A program made the position numbers and the translations under genes. Positions 40,060 to 49,019 of a stretch of DNA of 64,000 bases are shown in pieces. The notes beneath the pieces are model-generated. The model had not been told where the DNA came from and made no database searches. It saw nothing but the letters and a program-made list of their open reading frames with translations. The stretch's first letter is position 1, and each line of letters begins with the position of its first letter. This DNA comes from an uncultured Saprospiraceae bacterium (GTDB taxonomy: Bacteria; Bacteroidota; Bacteroidia; Chitinophagales; Saprospiraceae): contig CALFBH010000010.1 of assembly GCA_937951615.1 (NCBI GenBank), positions 118,264 to 182,263 on the forward strand, written 5' to 3'.

Positions 40060-40749
40060 TTAATAATATAGTCGCTGCACCGTCTTTTTGCCAAGACGAC
40101 AATTAATGCCGATGCTCCAGCGTTGGCTGCTGACTTCGGTACTTGTCAGCCCAGGTCCATTCATTATTTGGTCGGTATAATTAAATGTCATAAAAAGCCC
40201 ATAACCACCAGTCATGCTCAGGTAGATGTTTTCATACATTTTTATGGAAAGGCTTAAGCCTAAAATATAATCTATATGAAGCGTTGGTTTGCTTATATAG
40301 TAGGAGTCTAAAACAAATAAAAAGTCTGGATGATAACTTAAAAATAAACGATACTTGTCTTGTCGAAACCCCATACAAAATGCTTCTATATTGAAAAAGC
40401 CAGACAGGTTGATGTCAGAATATTTCGCAGAAAGTAATGAGCGTTCAAGCCCAAAGTTGATGCCCAAATGTTCCCAAGGTTTATTGGACAATAGCCTGTC
40501 CTTATAGGCATGTCCCTGATTATCCTTTACTTTTCGGTCTAGGTGTATATTAAGCCCTGCCTTAAATCCATGCTTTCCATCTCTACGCATATATGAAAAT
40601 TCAAGATTACGCCCGCCGTGGGTTTGATTAAATCGCAGAGTAGCATAGTCTTCTATGATGACAGGATAGCGTTCTTCCTGTGCGTAAGCAGAACAGCAAA
40701 ATACCAATATGCTTAGGACCAAAAATAATAGGATCATCATTTTATTCAT
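40060..40749 (-). CDS. Secreted hypothetical protein, tandem paralog 1
   Basis: Start set at MNKMMILLFLVLSILVFCCSAYAQ (ATG 40749). EERYPVIIEDYATLRFNQTHGGRNLEFSYMRRDGKHGFKAGLNIHLDRKVKDNQGHAYKDR almost identical to the neighbour. Confidence 0.75.
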   Translation of the reverse strand: MNKMMILLFLVLSILVFCCSAYAQEERYPVIIEDYATLRFNQTHGGRNLEFSYMRRDGKHGFKAGLNIHLDRKVKDNQGHAYKDRLLSNKPWEHLGINFGLERSLLSAKYSDINLSGFFNIEAFCMGFRQDKYRLFLSYHPDFLFVLDSYYISKPTLHIDYILGLSLSIKMYENIYLSMTGGYGLFMTFNYTDQIMNGPGLTSTEVSSQRWSIGINCRLGKKTVQRLYY

Positions 40750-41428
40750 AATACAGTCGCTGCACCGTCTTCTTGCGAAGTCGGTAATTGATGCCGATGC
40801 TCCAGCGTTGGCTGCTGACTTCAATATCGGTTATCCCTATTTCAGACATTCCTCTATCACTACCCGTAAATGACATGAGTACCCCATAACCACCTGTCAT
40901 ATTCAAATAGATGTTTTCGTATGCCTTAATAGAAAGACTTAAACCTAAAATATAGTCAATATGAGCAGTAGCCTTATCTGTATAATAGGATTCTACATAA
41001 AATAAAAGATTACGCTCTTCATCACGACCTAAGAAAACAGGATATTTGTCATCCCTAAGTCCTACAACGAATATTTCTACATTAAAAAAAACAGACAATT
41101 GTATATCGGAATGTTTGATAGGAAGTATTGGGTGTCTGTAGCCAAGATTAACTCCAAAATGTTCTAAGGGTTTATTGGACATAAATCTATCTTTGAATAC
41201 ATGTCCCTGATTATCTTTTACCTTTCTATCTAAATGAATATTGAGTCCTGCTTTTAGTCTATGCTTTCCGTCTCTGTATATATATGAAAGTTCAACGTTA
41301 CGTCCACCGTGAGTTTGATTAAAGCGTAGAGTAATATAGTCCTCTATGATAACTGGATAGCCTTCTTCTTGTGCATACAAGGCATAGAACATTATGATAC
41401 ACAAAACTATCAATACAACTTTTTTCAT
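40742..41428 (-). CDS. Secreted hypothetical protein, tandem paralog 2
   Basis: EEGYPVIIEDYITLRFNQTHGGRNVELSYIYRDGKHRLKAGLNIHLDRKVKDNQGHVFKDR; 8-nt overlap with paralog 1. Confidence 0.75.
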   Translation of the reverse strand: MKKVVLIVLCIIMFYALYAQEEGYPVIIEDYITLRFNQTHGGRNVELSYIYRDGKHRLKAGLNIHLDRKVKDNQGHVFKDRFMSNKPLEHFGVNLGYRHPILPIKHSDIQLSVFFNVEIFVVGLRDDKYPVFLGRDEERNLLFYVESYYTDKATAHIDYILGLSLSIKAYENIYLNMTGGYGVLMSFTGSDRGMSEIGITDIEVSSQRWSIGINYRLRKKTVQRLYYE

Positions 41429-41444
41429 ATGCTGTTTTAAAGTC

Positions 41445-41471
41445 AGGTCAGGAGAAATTTTCTCCTGACCT
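41445..41471 (-). terminator. Palindromic terminator AGGTCAGGAGAAATTTTCTCCTGACCT
   Basis: 13-bp arms immediately downstream of 41488..42693. Confidence 0.75.
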
Positions 41472-41487
41472 GTTTAGTGAACTTAAA

Positions 41488-42693
41488 TTATTGTACCTTC
41501 CACAAGGTGATATTACCCTCCTCACCAACATAAGTCTCTGCCCAGTTATTATCGAAATAATCTGTATCTAAAGGATATGTTAAGTTGTCATTATTGTCAA
41601 TATCTATTTTCCAGTAGCAATCTGTAATATATTTTCTTCTTCCCTTAAATTCTGCCGTGCTGTTAGTTCCAATAGCTGTACCCAGTTTTTTCTTTGAGTG
41701 TGTCCAATCTCTTTCAAAAGTATTAAATACCACACTTCCGCCCGGAAAATCATCTGGATGAAACCAATAGTGCCATCTGGTCAGGTTATCGCCGATGTCA
41801 TTTTTGTGGACCTTAGTGATGAGTCTGCCGTTTTCATCTCCAAAATAGTATATCGTATTATTATAGGCTACTCTTCCACCGACATAAAACTCCGACCTTT
41901 TATTATTGTCATAGCGCTGGTCTATTCTGAATTCATGGCTGTGTATTGCATGATTGCTTCTTGCCGTCAGTTCTTCGGGCATAGGACGGGCAGTACTGCT
42001 AGTACCTGCTTCCAAGTTTTCGGTATCGTCCTCACTCAGCAGAGACAGTACAAAAGCAGGGGCAGCATCTTCACTATTTGCCTGCTCCTCGCTCACAGTC
42101 ACTTCATATTCCGCTCCGTTTTGGTGGAAATACCAGAATACATAATGGTCATCTACACCTGCTTCGTCGTCATCCAGTGCTTCTACTCCAGGGGAGAGTA
42201 TCGGCATTTTTTCGGTATCGGCAGTACTGAGGTTGGCAACGTGTATTACAGGGTCATATTCAATGTTTTCGTACACAAGCTCTGCTATCAAATCCTCCAA
42301 TGCAGAAGAACGCATACCTGTGCTGAGTTGTTCATTGATCATCGCTTCCGTTTCTCGAAAATGTGCTATAAAGTCGCTCAGCAAAACTGCATCATAGTCT
42401 GTCTTCCTCGCTTCTGCAAGTATGTAGTCTGTATAAATCGGCTGCTGCACGATGAGCTTGAGTGCTTCGGCAATCTTAGTCATGGCTTTTTGCACCCGTT
42501 CGTCCTCCCGGTCTTCTGCATTGACCATCAACGCTGATAATGGTGTAGGGTTGATTCGGTATTCATCAATCGTAGTTTGTACTTCTTCAGTGACTTCTTC
42601 CAACACCTCTTCCGACTGACTACAGGATGTCGAATAAAGGACTAATACGCCCAAAAACAGGGCAAACAACAAAGCTTTTTTTAAGTTTGTCAT
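41488..42693 (-). CDS. Hypothetical lipoprotein
   Basis: Lipobox LYSTSCSQSEE; 401-aa ORF. Confidence 0.65.
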   Translation of the reverse strand: MTNLKKALLFALFLGVLVLYSTSCSQSEEVLEEVTEEVQTTIDEYRINPTPLSALMVNAEDREDERVQKAMTKIAEALKLIVQQPIYTDYILAEARKTDYDAVLLSDFIAHFRETEAMINEQLSTGMRSSALEDLIAELVYENIEYDPVIHVANLSTADTEKMPILSPGVEALDDDEAGVDDHYVFWYFHQNGAEYEVTVSEEQANSEDAAPAFVLSLLSEDDTENLEAGTSSTARPMPEELTARSNHAIHSHEFRIDQRYDNNKRSEFYVGGRVAYNNTIYYFGDENGRLITKVHKNDIGDNLTRWHYWFHPDDFPGGSVVFNTFERDWTHSKKKLGTAIGTNSTAEFKGRRKYITDCYWKIDIDNNDNLTYPLDTDYFDNNWAETYVGEEGNITLWKVQ

Positions 42694-43063
42694 AATTTTT
42701 GTAATTTTAAAATTCTAATAATTAGTGAATGCAGTCCTACTAAGCCGACTGTAGTTGCTTCCGCTGTGTAGTTCTCCTTCCACGAGAACTGCATGGCGTT
42801 TTTGTTATCACAAAAACCTGCGGATGTTTTTTGTTTTTGCTCGGTTGCGCTGACTATCATCCAATTTGCTGAGTATATTCAAATCAGCAGACAGTTCAGA
42901 CATACCTGATGCCATAGGCAGTAAATTATGTTATAATAAATAAAGTATTAACAGAACAATACGCACACTCGCGTCTGTCATGCCTGTATTGTGTAGAGTG
43001 GAAATCGTCGGTTTTGAATCTAATTCAGGGTTACTTGGTTTTTTCGAAGTATCATCCTGATTT

Positions 43064-43219
43064 GGACTTTGGACGAAAAGGATATTGGGCTATTGGGCTT
43101 AAATATTTGATTGTCAGATATTCAATATTTATAATAAAAAAACATGTATTTTACTTGTTTTTACTAAAAATTGAAAATCAAACGAATACCGAACGCCCTA
43201 ATTTCCCAATGCCTAGTCC
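43064..43219. repeat. Second copy of the GGACTTTGGACGAAAAGGATATTGGG...CCCTAATTTCCCAATG...AGTCC element
   Basis: Same end and internal (TTGAAAATCAAA) motifs as 38970..39066. Confidence 0.75.
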
Positions 43220-43359
43220 TGATAAACAACCGACTATAATAATTATCGACAATGCAAATATATATTCTCCACCCCAAAAAGCAAAATTTTCAATATATTT
43301 TTTAAAAAAAATTCTAATAACAGGACAGAATTTTTCCGAATTCAATTATCACATAAAAC

Positions 43360-44697
43360 ATGTCCAATCTTAAAGGAAAATATGATTTTCTACTCTTAAT
43401 ACTCAGTTTGTCTTTGATTTCTCTGACAATAGGTTTTAGTGCTTTTATTGGGCAAAGTGATTTTGCAGAACTTCTCTTTTTTTATGGTTTCTTCTTTGTC
43501 GTTTACCTCCTGATTTATTCCTATGTCGAGCTGGATCGAACCGTTTATTGGCTGTTAGGTTTGGGGTTATTACTGCGGCTGATAACGGTGTTTTTGATGC
43601 CCAATTTATCCGATGATGTCTATCGTTTTATCTGGGACGGGCGACTATTGATGAATGGCTATAGTCCTTTTGCTGAATTGCCTACTTATTATATTGAGCA
43701 AGGTATTAACATTCCCGGCATTGATCGGGCTTTATTTGACCAACTCAATTCCCCGAACTACTTCACAGTCTATCCGCCTGTGCCGCAGGGCATATTTGCT
43801 GGTGCAGTCTGGTGTGTTTCCGATAGTATTCAAGGTAGTGTGATTGCGATGAAGCTGGTTTTTTTATACTTTGAAATTGGGACTTTAATTTTGCTGGTCA
43901 GGCTGTTGCAGTACTTTTCCATGCCCCTAAAAAATGCTTTGCTCTACGCACTCAACCCGCTAATTATCCTTGATACTTTTACCAATTTACATTTTGAAAT
44001 TGCCATGATTTTTTTCCTCCTGTTGGCAGTTTGGTTATTGGTAAAACAGCTCTGGCAATTTTCTGCAATCGCCATGGCTTTGGCTATATGTTCCAAATTG
44101 CTCCCCTTGATGTTCCTGCCTTTTTTCATTCGATATTTGGGATGGAAACGGGCAGTTGCTTATTTTGCATTTACTGGCGGACTGGTTCTACTCCTCTTTT
44201 TTCCTTTCTTCGACCTGCCGACCATCACCCATTTTGGCGAAAGCCTCAATCTTTATTTCCAACGCTTTGAGTTCAATGCCAGTGTGTATTATATGCTGCG
44301 CTGGGTGGGATATCAAATCAGGGGGCATAATATCATTCAGGTGCTTGGCCCAATACTCGCAGCTTTAACAGTTCTCTGGATTTTATGGTATGCCCTGCTT
44401 CGCAAAAGCGGTGGATTTAAACCCGCCGCTTTTGCGAAGCAGGAAAGGCAACTTCTCCAGAGTTGGTTATTTGCCATGACGCTATTTCTGCTCCTCACCA
44501 CCACGATACATCCCTGGTACCTGAGTTCGATTATTATGCTTGCTGTGTTCAGTCGATTTCGTTATCCTATTCTTTGGTCGGGGCTGATTATGCTGACGTA
44601 CATCAATTACAGTTATGCCAGCTATTCTGAAAATCTCTGGATAGTTGGTTTGGAATATTCTTGCTTGTTTGGTTTTATGATTTGGGAACAAAAGTAG
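43360..44697 (+). CDS. Polyprenol-phosphate-dependent-type membrane glycosyltransferase (mannosyltransferase-like)
   Basis: Multiple TM segments; NLSDDVYRFIWDGRLLMNGYSPF motif, ALNPLIILDTFTNLHFE. Confidence 0.8.
   Translation: MSNLKGKYDFLLLILSLSLISLTIGFSAFIGQSDFAELLFFYGFFFVVYLLIYSYVELDRTVYWLLGLGLLLRLITVFLMPNLSDDVYRFIWDGRLLMNGYSPFAELPTYYIEQGINIPGIDRALFDQLNSPNYFTVYPPVPQGIFAGAVWCVSDSIQGSVIAMKLVFLYFEIGTLILLVRLLQYFSMPLKNALLYALNPLIILDTFTNLHFEIAMIFFLLLAVWLLVKQLWQFSAIAMALAICSKLLPLMFLPFFIRYLGWKRAVAYFAFTGGLVLLLFFPFFDLPTITHFGESLNLYFQRFEFNASVYYMLRWVGYQIRGHNIIQVLGPILAALTVLWILWYALLRKSGGFKPAAFAKQERQLLQSWLFAMTLFLLLTTTIHPWYLSSIIMLAVFSRFRYPILWSGLIMLTYINYSYASYSENLWIVGLEYSCLFGFMIWEQK
44394..44443. repeat. 50-bp near-perfect palindrome inside a coding sequence
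   Basis: cctgcttcgcaaaagcggtggattt / aaacccgccgcttttgcgaagcagg: 23 of 25 positions complementary. Confidence 0.92.
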
Positions 44698-44965
44698 CAC
44701 TTACAGTGCTTTGATTTTCTTTCCATTCATGAGAATAAAAGAAATGGAGGCATTAAAATGAGAATATTATTGTTGGAAAAGAAGATATTGAAATCAATTT
44801 ATTATATTCACCCGCATCTATAACCACCCTCTCTTAAAGGGCGATAACAAGGGTGGCCAGCCCTTGCCTTGAAAAGGAAGGGAGTTGTAACCCCACTTTA
44901 TTCAATAAAAAACAAGGTAACTGTTGCGTCGATGGACGATTGAGCTAAACTGTTAAAAAATAAAC

Positions 44966-46030
44966 ATGAATTACATAACAACCATATTATTCTGCCTTAT
45001 GGCAATAAGTCTATCCAATGTCGCTTTCGCGCAAATGACCAGAGAAGAGTATCGCCAGCAATTGGAAGCCTATCGTCAGACAGCGAAGCAGGATGCGGCA
45101 ATATTTTTAGATAAGACGCAATCAACCGAGCAGCGATTGAAAGCTATTCAAGATATTGAAATGTTCACAACAGCCGAGGATAAGGCAGCTTGTCTGGATA
45201 TTGTGATGGACATTGGACAGCCAGATGCCATACGTGCTGCCGGGTTGATGAAAGTCCGTCATGCTGCACATAAGCAGGAAGCAGTTCGGGCTAAAGTGTT
45301 GAACTGGATGGGGCAGTCTTCTACGCCACCAAAATTTCGCAAATCCTGTATGAATGTGATGCAAATGGCTTATGTCAATCCGAATACGCCGGAAGCCGTT
45401 CGGAAGGAAATCACTGCAGTTTTTCACAAAGTACTCTTAGATGCCAAGCCTGCTGCAAGAGAGAAGGCTTTTTTCGTTTTATCTGCTTATGGCGACGATC
45501 AGGCGCATTGGTTATTGGTGCGAGGATTGCAGGAGCCGATGCAGGCTTTATTGCCTATAGAAAAGAGTGTGCCTTTGCTGGCTATGCGTAAGCACGATTC
45601 GGATTATCATTTGAATGTTATTTATGAGGCTTTGCAAAAAACCTCCAATCAGGCTGCGCAAATTGAATGTATCAAAGCCCTCGGCAATTATCAACCTGCC
45701 CGACCCGACATTATTCGTTTATTGAAGGATAAAAAACAAAGTCTTGAAGTCAGGCGTGCTTCTATGCAAAGTTTGAACCATGGCAATGGGCAGGAATTTT
45801 TGAGTATCGCTAAGTCGATTATTACGGATGAAAATGCGCCGGAGTCCTTACGGATTTATGCTTTACAGGCTGAGACTTATCGGGAATTGAGTCGAAAAAT
45901 GAATACAGCGAATACTACTTTTTCGCTGGATAATTCTTTTCAGCAGCTTATTGAGCAAGTTAGAAGTACTTCTTCGGAAGCAGTCAAAAGTACTTTGCGG
46001 GATTGTTGTCGGAAACTGGGTGTTGAATAA
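44966..46030 (+). CDS. Secreted HEAT-repeat-like hypothetical protein
   Basis: Signal peptide MNYITTILFCLMAISLSNVAFAQ; helical repeat pattern. Confidence 0.65.
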   Translation: MNYITTILFCLMAISLSNVAFAQMTREEYRQQLEAYRQTAKQDAAIFLDKTQSTEQRLKAIQDIEMFTTAEDKAACLDIVMDIGQPDAIRAAGLMKVRHAAHKQEAVRAKVLNWMGQSSTPPKFRKSCMNVMQMAYVNPNTPEAVRKEITAVFHKVLLDAKPAAREKAFFVLSAYGDDQAHWLLVRGLQEPMQALLPIEKSVPLLAMRKHDSDYHLNVIYEALQKTSNQAAQIECIKALGNYQPARPDIIRLLKDKKQSLEVRRASMQSLNHGNGQEFLSIAKSIITDENAPESLRIYALQAETYRELSRKMNTANTTFSLDNSFQQLIEQVRSTSSEAVKSTLRDCCRKLGVE

Positions 46031-46046
46031 TTTAAATTCCAAAATT

Positions 46047-46106
46047 AAAAAGCACCAAATTCCCAAAGTGTAAGATACACTGATGGAATTTGGTGCTTTT
46101 ATTTTT
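46047..46106. terminator. Bidirectional terminator between convergent genes
   Basis: AAAAGCACCAAATTCC...GGAATTTGGTGCTTTTATTTTTT. Confidence 0.85.
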
Positions 46107-46110
46107 TACT

Positions 46111-46167
46111 GGGTGGCGCATCGGGGTGGTTTTTGAACCACTAAGCGCACTAATAAGGGTCACTAAG
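46111..46167. repeat. Dispersed ~55-bp GCGCATC/CACTAAG repeat (copy 2)
   Basis: gggtggcgcatcggggtggtttttgaaccactaagcgcactaataagggtcactaag. Confidence 0.8.
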
Positions 46168-46175
46168 TTTTTACT

Positions 46176-46661
46176 TTAGTCTATTGAATCGTAGGTAATA
46201 GTTTCCTGATAATTGATGCCGTTATCTGTGTAGTTGTGTATTAGGATCAATTCGTCTCTGTTTAGTTTTTCGAATACATACTCTACATCAGGATTGATAG
46301 GATTGCTGTACTCTAAGAAAATATTGTCCTGATTTTCTCTGAACACCCATGTTCCGATGTCAATGATTTGATCCGCTCCACAGATTGTATCGCCTTCATC
46401 CCAGGTAAATGTCTGTGTAGAGGTGAAACTCAGTACATCATCGCGTTCACATTCATCTTTTTGCAGGCGAAGGTCGGTGATGGTTACACCATTATCCACG
46501 ATACCGGGTTCTATGGTATGTGCGCTGTATAACCAAGAGCCATCTGTCAGTAATTCAGTTTTGGTGGGTGGATCTACTACGTCCACTCCTTTTTGACAGG
46601 CACTAATGAGCAGTATACCTGCAATACCAAACATCATCCATAGTTTTGCTTGTTTCGTCAT
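46176..46661 (-). CDS. Hypothetical lipoprotein (lipocalin-like size)
   Basis: Start reset to ATG 46661 (MTKQAKLWMMFGIAGILLISACQKG lipobox). Confidence 0.65.
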   Translation of the reverse strand: MTKQAKLWMMFGIAGILLISACQKGVDVVDPPTKTELLTDGSWLYSAHTIEPGIVDNGVTITDLRLQKDECERDDVLSFTSTQTFTWDEGDTICGADQIIDIGTWVFRENQDNIFLEYSNPINPDVEYVFEKLNRDELILIHNYTDNGINYQETITYDSID

Positions 46662-46829
46662 GTTTATCTTTTTTAAAATGAAATAGATTATATGAATTGC
46701 AGAAGTTCTGCAATAACTATTCCTAATTAAGTTTAAGCTTAAGAATAAGATTAAGTTTAACATATAGACTATCAAACAAGCCTAGATCCAAAGGTCTCAT
46801 TCAACTACTAATCAAATATTTACACCCCT

Positions 46830-47489
46830 CTAAGCTTCATGCTGATTTCTAATCAGATAAACAAGTAGTAGAATAACAAAGGTAACGGCAAATAAAAACA
46901 ACGAATAGGCATTCGCCAGTCCATAGTTCATGGCTTCTACTTCATCGTAAATAGCAATGGAGGCAACACGCGTCTTGTCGGGAATATTCCCACCAATCAT
47001 CAGCACGACTCCAAACTCGCCTATCGTGTGTGCGAAGGAAAGGACAATGCCAGTCAGGAGTGCAGGTTTGATATTGGGCAGTAGGACTTTGAGCAGGGTG
47101 GTTCTGGCAGATTTGCCGAGCGCATAGGAGGCTTCGAGCAGGGAAACGGGTAGATTACTGAAACCTGCCTGTATCGGCTGCACCATAAAAGGCAGGCTGT
47201 AAATAACGGATGCCACGACCAAGCCTTCAAACGAAAAGACCAATTGCAAACCTAGATTTTCATCCAACCATTGCCCGAAAGGGTAAGCCGGACTAAAAGC
47301 CAGCAACAGATAAAAGCCCAGCACTGTCGGTGGTAAAACCAGTGGCATACTCACCAGTGTTTCTATCACCGGTTTGATTTTCGACTTGGTAAATGCCAGC
47401 CAATAAGCCAGCGGCACAGACAGCAAAAACAGAATAACAGTCGTCACGGCTGCCAGTTTAAAAGTCAATATGATTGGTGTCCAAATCAT
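46830..47489 (-). CDS. modB: Molybdate ABC transporter permease
   Basis: MPLVLPPTVLGFYLLLAFSP, ALGKSARTTLLKVLLPNIKPALLTGIVLSFAHTIGEFGVVLMIGGNIPDKT. Confidence 0.93.
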   Translation of the reverse strand: MIWTPIILTFKLAAVTTVILFLLSVPLAYWLAFTKSKIKPVIETLVSMPLVLPPTVLGFYLLLAFSPAYPFGQWLDENLGLQLVFSFEGLVVASVIYSLPFMVQPIQAGFSNLPVSLLEASYALGKSARTTLLKVLLPNIKPALLTGIVLSFAHTIGEFGVVLMIGGNIPDKTRVASIAIYDEVEAMNYGLANAYSLFLFAVTFVILLLVYLIRNQHEA

Positions 47490-47887
47490 TCGGCAAGCAT
47501 TATGTCATCTGGTTTCATCAAAGCCTTGACTCCTTTCCCTACTTCGAGTTCTATTTCATCTACCACGCTAGTCGTGATGAGTGCGGTGAAGGTGTACAGG
47601 CGTTCAAATTCCAGTGTGATTCGACTTAGTAGCACACCTCTTTCTATGTCTGTTATGATACAAGGCAGGCAGTTTTCTAGGCTGATTCTTGGTCTCGAAT
47701 AAGCAATGACCACGTCTGTTTCTTTGAATAAAGCCTTCACTTCTGTGCCTTCACGCAGGTAAGTTGCGGTTTCTGGCGTTTCGATAAGGATAGAGGTCAG
47801 GGTATAAAATCCCATCAGGTGGACTTCTACGAGCGAGAGTTTACCTTCGGTTTTTATGTTGGTGATTTTGCCTTTTAGTGTGTTCAT
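47486..47887 (-). CDS. TOBE (Mop) domain protein, probable molybdate-binding
   Basis: Two Mop-like units (GKITNIKTEGKLSLVEV..., TDIERGVLLSRITLEF...GKGVKALMKPDDIMLA); 4-nt overlap with modB. Confidence 0.82.
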   Translation of the reverse strand: MNTLKGKITNIKTEGKLSLVEVHLMGFYTLTSILIETPETATYLREGTEVKALFKETDVVIAYSRPRISLENCLPCIITDIERGVLLSRITLEFERLYTFTALITTSVVDEIELEVGKGVKALMKPDDIMLAE

Positions 47888-47930
47888 CTTTTAATCTCTA
47901 AGCCCTCAAATTTTGCGCAAAACTGGTAAA

Positions 47931-48000
47931 AAATGAGTGAATGAGTGAGTGATAGAATGAATGAATTCCCCATTTACTCTACATTCATTCTCTCATTTAT
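47931..48000. repeat. Foldback element: (GAGTGAAT)n / CATTCATTCTCTCATT arms
   Basis: Inverted simple-sequence arms; a TTTTGCGCAAAA palindrome lies just outside at 47911-47922. Confidence 0.8.
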
Positions 48001-48085
48001 AGTCGTGGCTTTGCTACTTTAGGGATGAATAGTTTTTAATCAAATAGGTCATCTCTAGTCAGCGACTTTGACAATACAGCATAGA

Positions 48086-48175
48086 TTTTACCAGCAATAC
48101 AAAATTATCCGTGGTAAAATGTACCCTAAAAACACCACATTTTACCAGCAATAAATATTTATCATGGTAAAATCG
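48086..48175. repeat. Two tandem hairpins TTTTACCA-AGCAATA..TAT-TGGTAAAA in the molybdate locus
   Basis: attttaccagcaatacaaaattatccgtggtaaaatg and cattttaccagcaataaatatttatcatggtaaaatcg. Confidence 0.85.
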
Positions 48176-48194
48176 TTCATTACAAATCTACATT

Positions 48195-49019
48195 TTACCG
48201 AAGATAGCCGTATTTTTCCAATATTTCGGCAGCCTGTTCTGAAAAAAGAAACTGATAGAATTGTTCTGCTTTGTCTGCCTGCTCTGTCTTGTGGATGACG
48301 ACTGCGCCTTGTGCGATTGAGTCGTAGGCATCATCGGGAATAGGTATCCATTTGCCTTTATTCTTGGCTTGCGGGGAAAGTACGACCGATAAGGCCGTCA
48401 AGCCAATGTCTGCTGTTTGTGCGCGGACGAACTGATTGACCTGACTGATGCTTTCTCCATAGACGAGTTTGTCTTTTATTGGCTCATGGATTTCGGCATG
48501 TTGGAGCGTTTGGAGGGCGGCTTTTCCGTAGGGGGCAGTTTTGGGATTGGCTATGGCAATGTATTTGATTTCCTTATTTGTCCAGTCATTTAACGAAAGT
48601 GAAACCTCATATTTCATTGTCCAAGCTACAAGCTTTCCGTAGGCATAGATTTTAGGCGGGCGGGTGGCCAGTCCTTTTTGGTGGAGCGTTTCTGGATATT
48701 TCATATCGGCAGAGACAAAGACATCGTAAGGTGCGCCTTCGCTGATTTGGGCGGTCAGTTTGCCAGAAGAAGCAGTAACCATATGGCAAGTAATTCCAGT
48801 TTGTTCCTTAAATGCTTTGATTATATCGTCCATGGCATAGCGGACGTTGGCGGCAGTGGCGATGGTGAGTTTTGGCGGCTCGTTTGACTGGCAGGCTGTG
48901 AGACCGAGGAAAAGTAGAAAAATATATAAAATTGGTGACCGTTGAGGTCGATGGTCGATGGTCGATAGTCGATAGAAAAATATATGGATACAAAAAGTCA
49001 CAAAATTCGTCTTTTTCAA
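48195..49019 (-). CDS. modA: Molybdate ABC transporter substrate-binding protein (5' end uncertain)
   Basis: LTIATAANVRYAMDDIIKAFKEQTGI, ASSGKLTAQISEGAPYDVFVSADMKYPE. The reading frame starts only at TTG 49019 and runs through repeat sequence. Confidence 0.88.
   Translation of the reverse strand: MKKTNFVTFCIHIFFYRLSTIDHRPQRSPILYIFLLFLGLTACQSNEPPKLTIATAANVRYAMDDIIKAFKEQTGITCHMVTASSGKLTAQISEGAPYDVFVSADMKYPETLHQKGLATRPPKIYAYGKLVAWTMKYEVSLSLNDWTNKEIKYIAIANPKTAPYGKAALQTLQHAEIHEPIKDKLVYGESISQVNQFVRAQTADIGLTALSVVLSPQAKNKGKWIPIPDDAYDSIAQGAVVIHKTEQADKAEQFYQFLFSEQAAEILEKYGYLR
48942..48985. repeat. GGTCGATGG repeat within the 5' end of modA, flanked by 13-bp direct repeats TAGAAAAATATAT
   Basis: Direct repeats at 48915-48927 and 48973-48985. 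Confidence 0.8.

Noticed and set aside
41698-42537. 279-aa plus-strand ORF
   Set aside because: Fully antisense to the 401-aa lipoprotein gene, which has a signal peptide and lipobox; the antisense product looks like chance Cys/Ile/Phe-rich sequence.
43014-43373. 119-aa plus-strand ORF upstream of the membrane glycosyltransferase
   Set aside because: Lies in repeat element 43064..43219 and A/T-rich spacer, overlaps the next gene start; no recognisable protein features.
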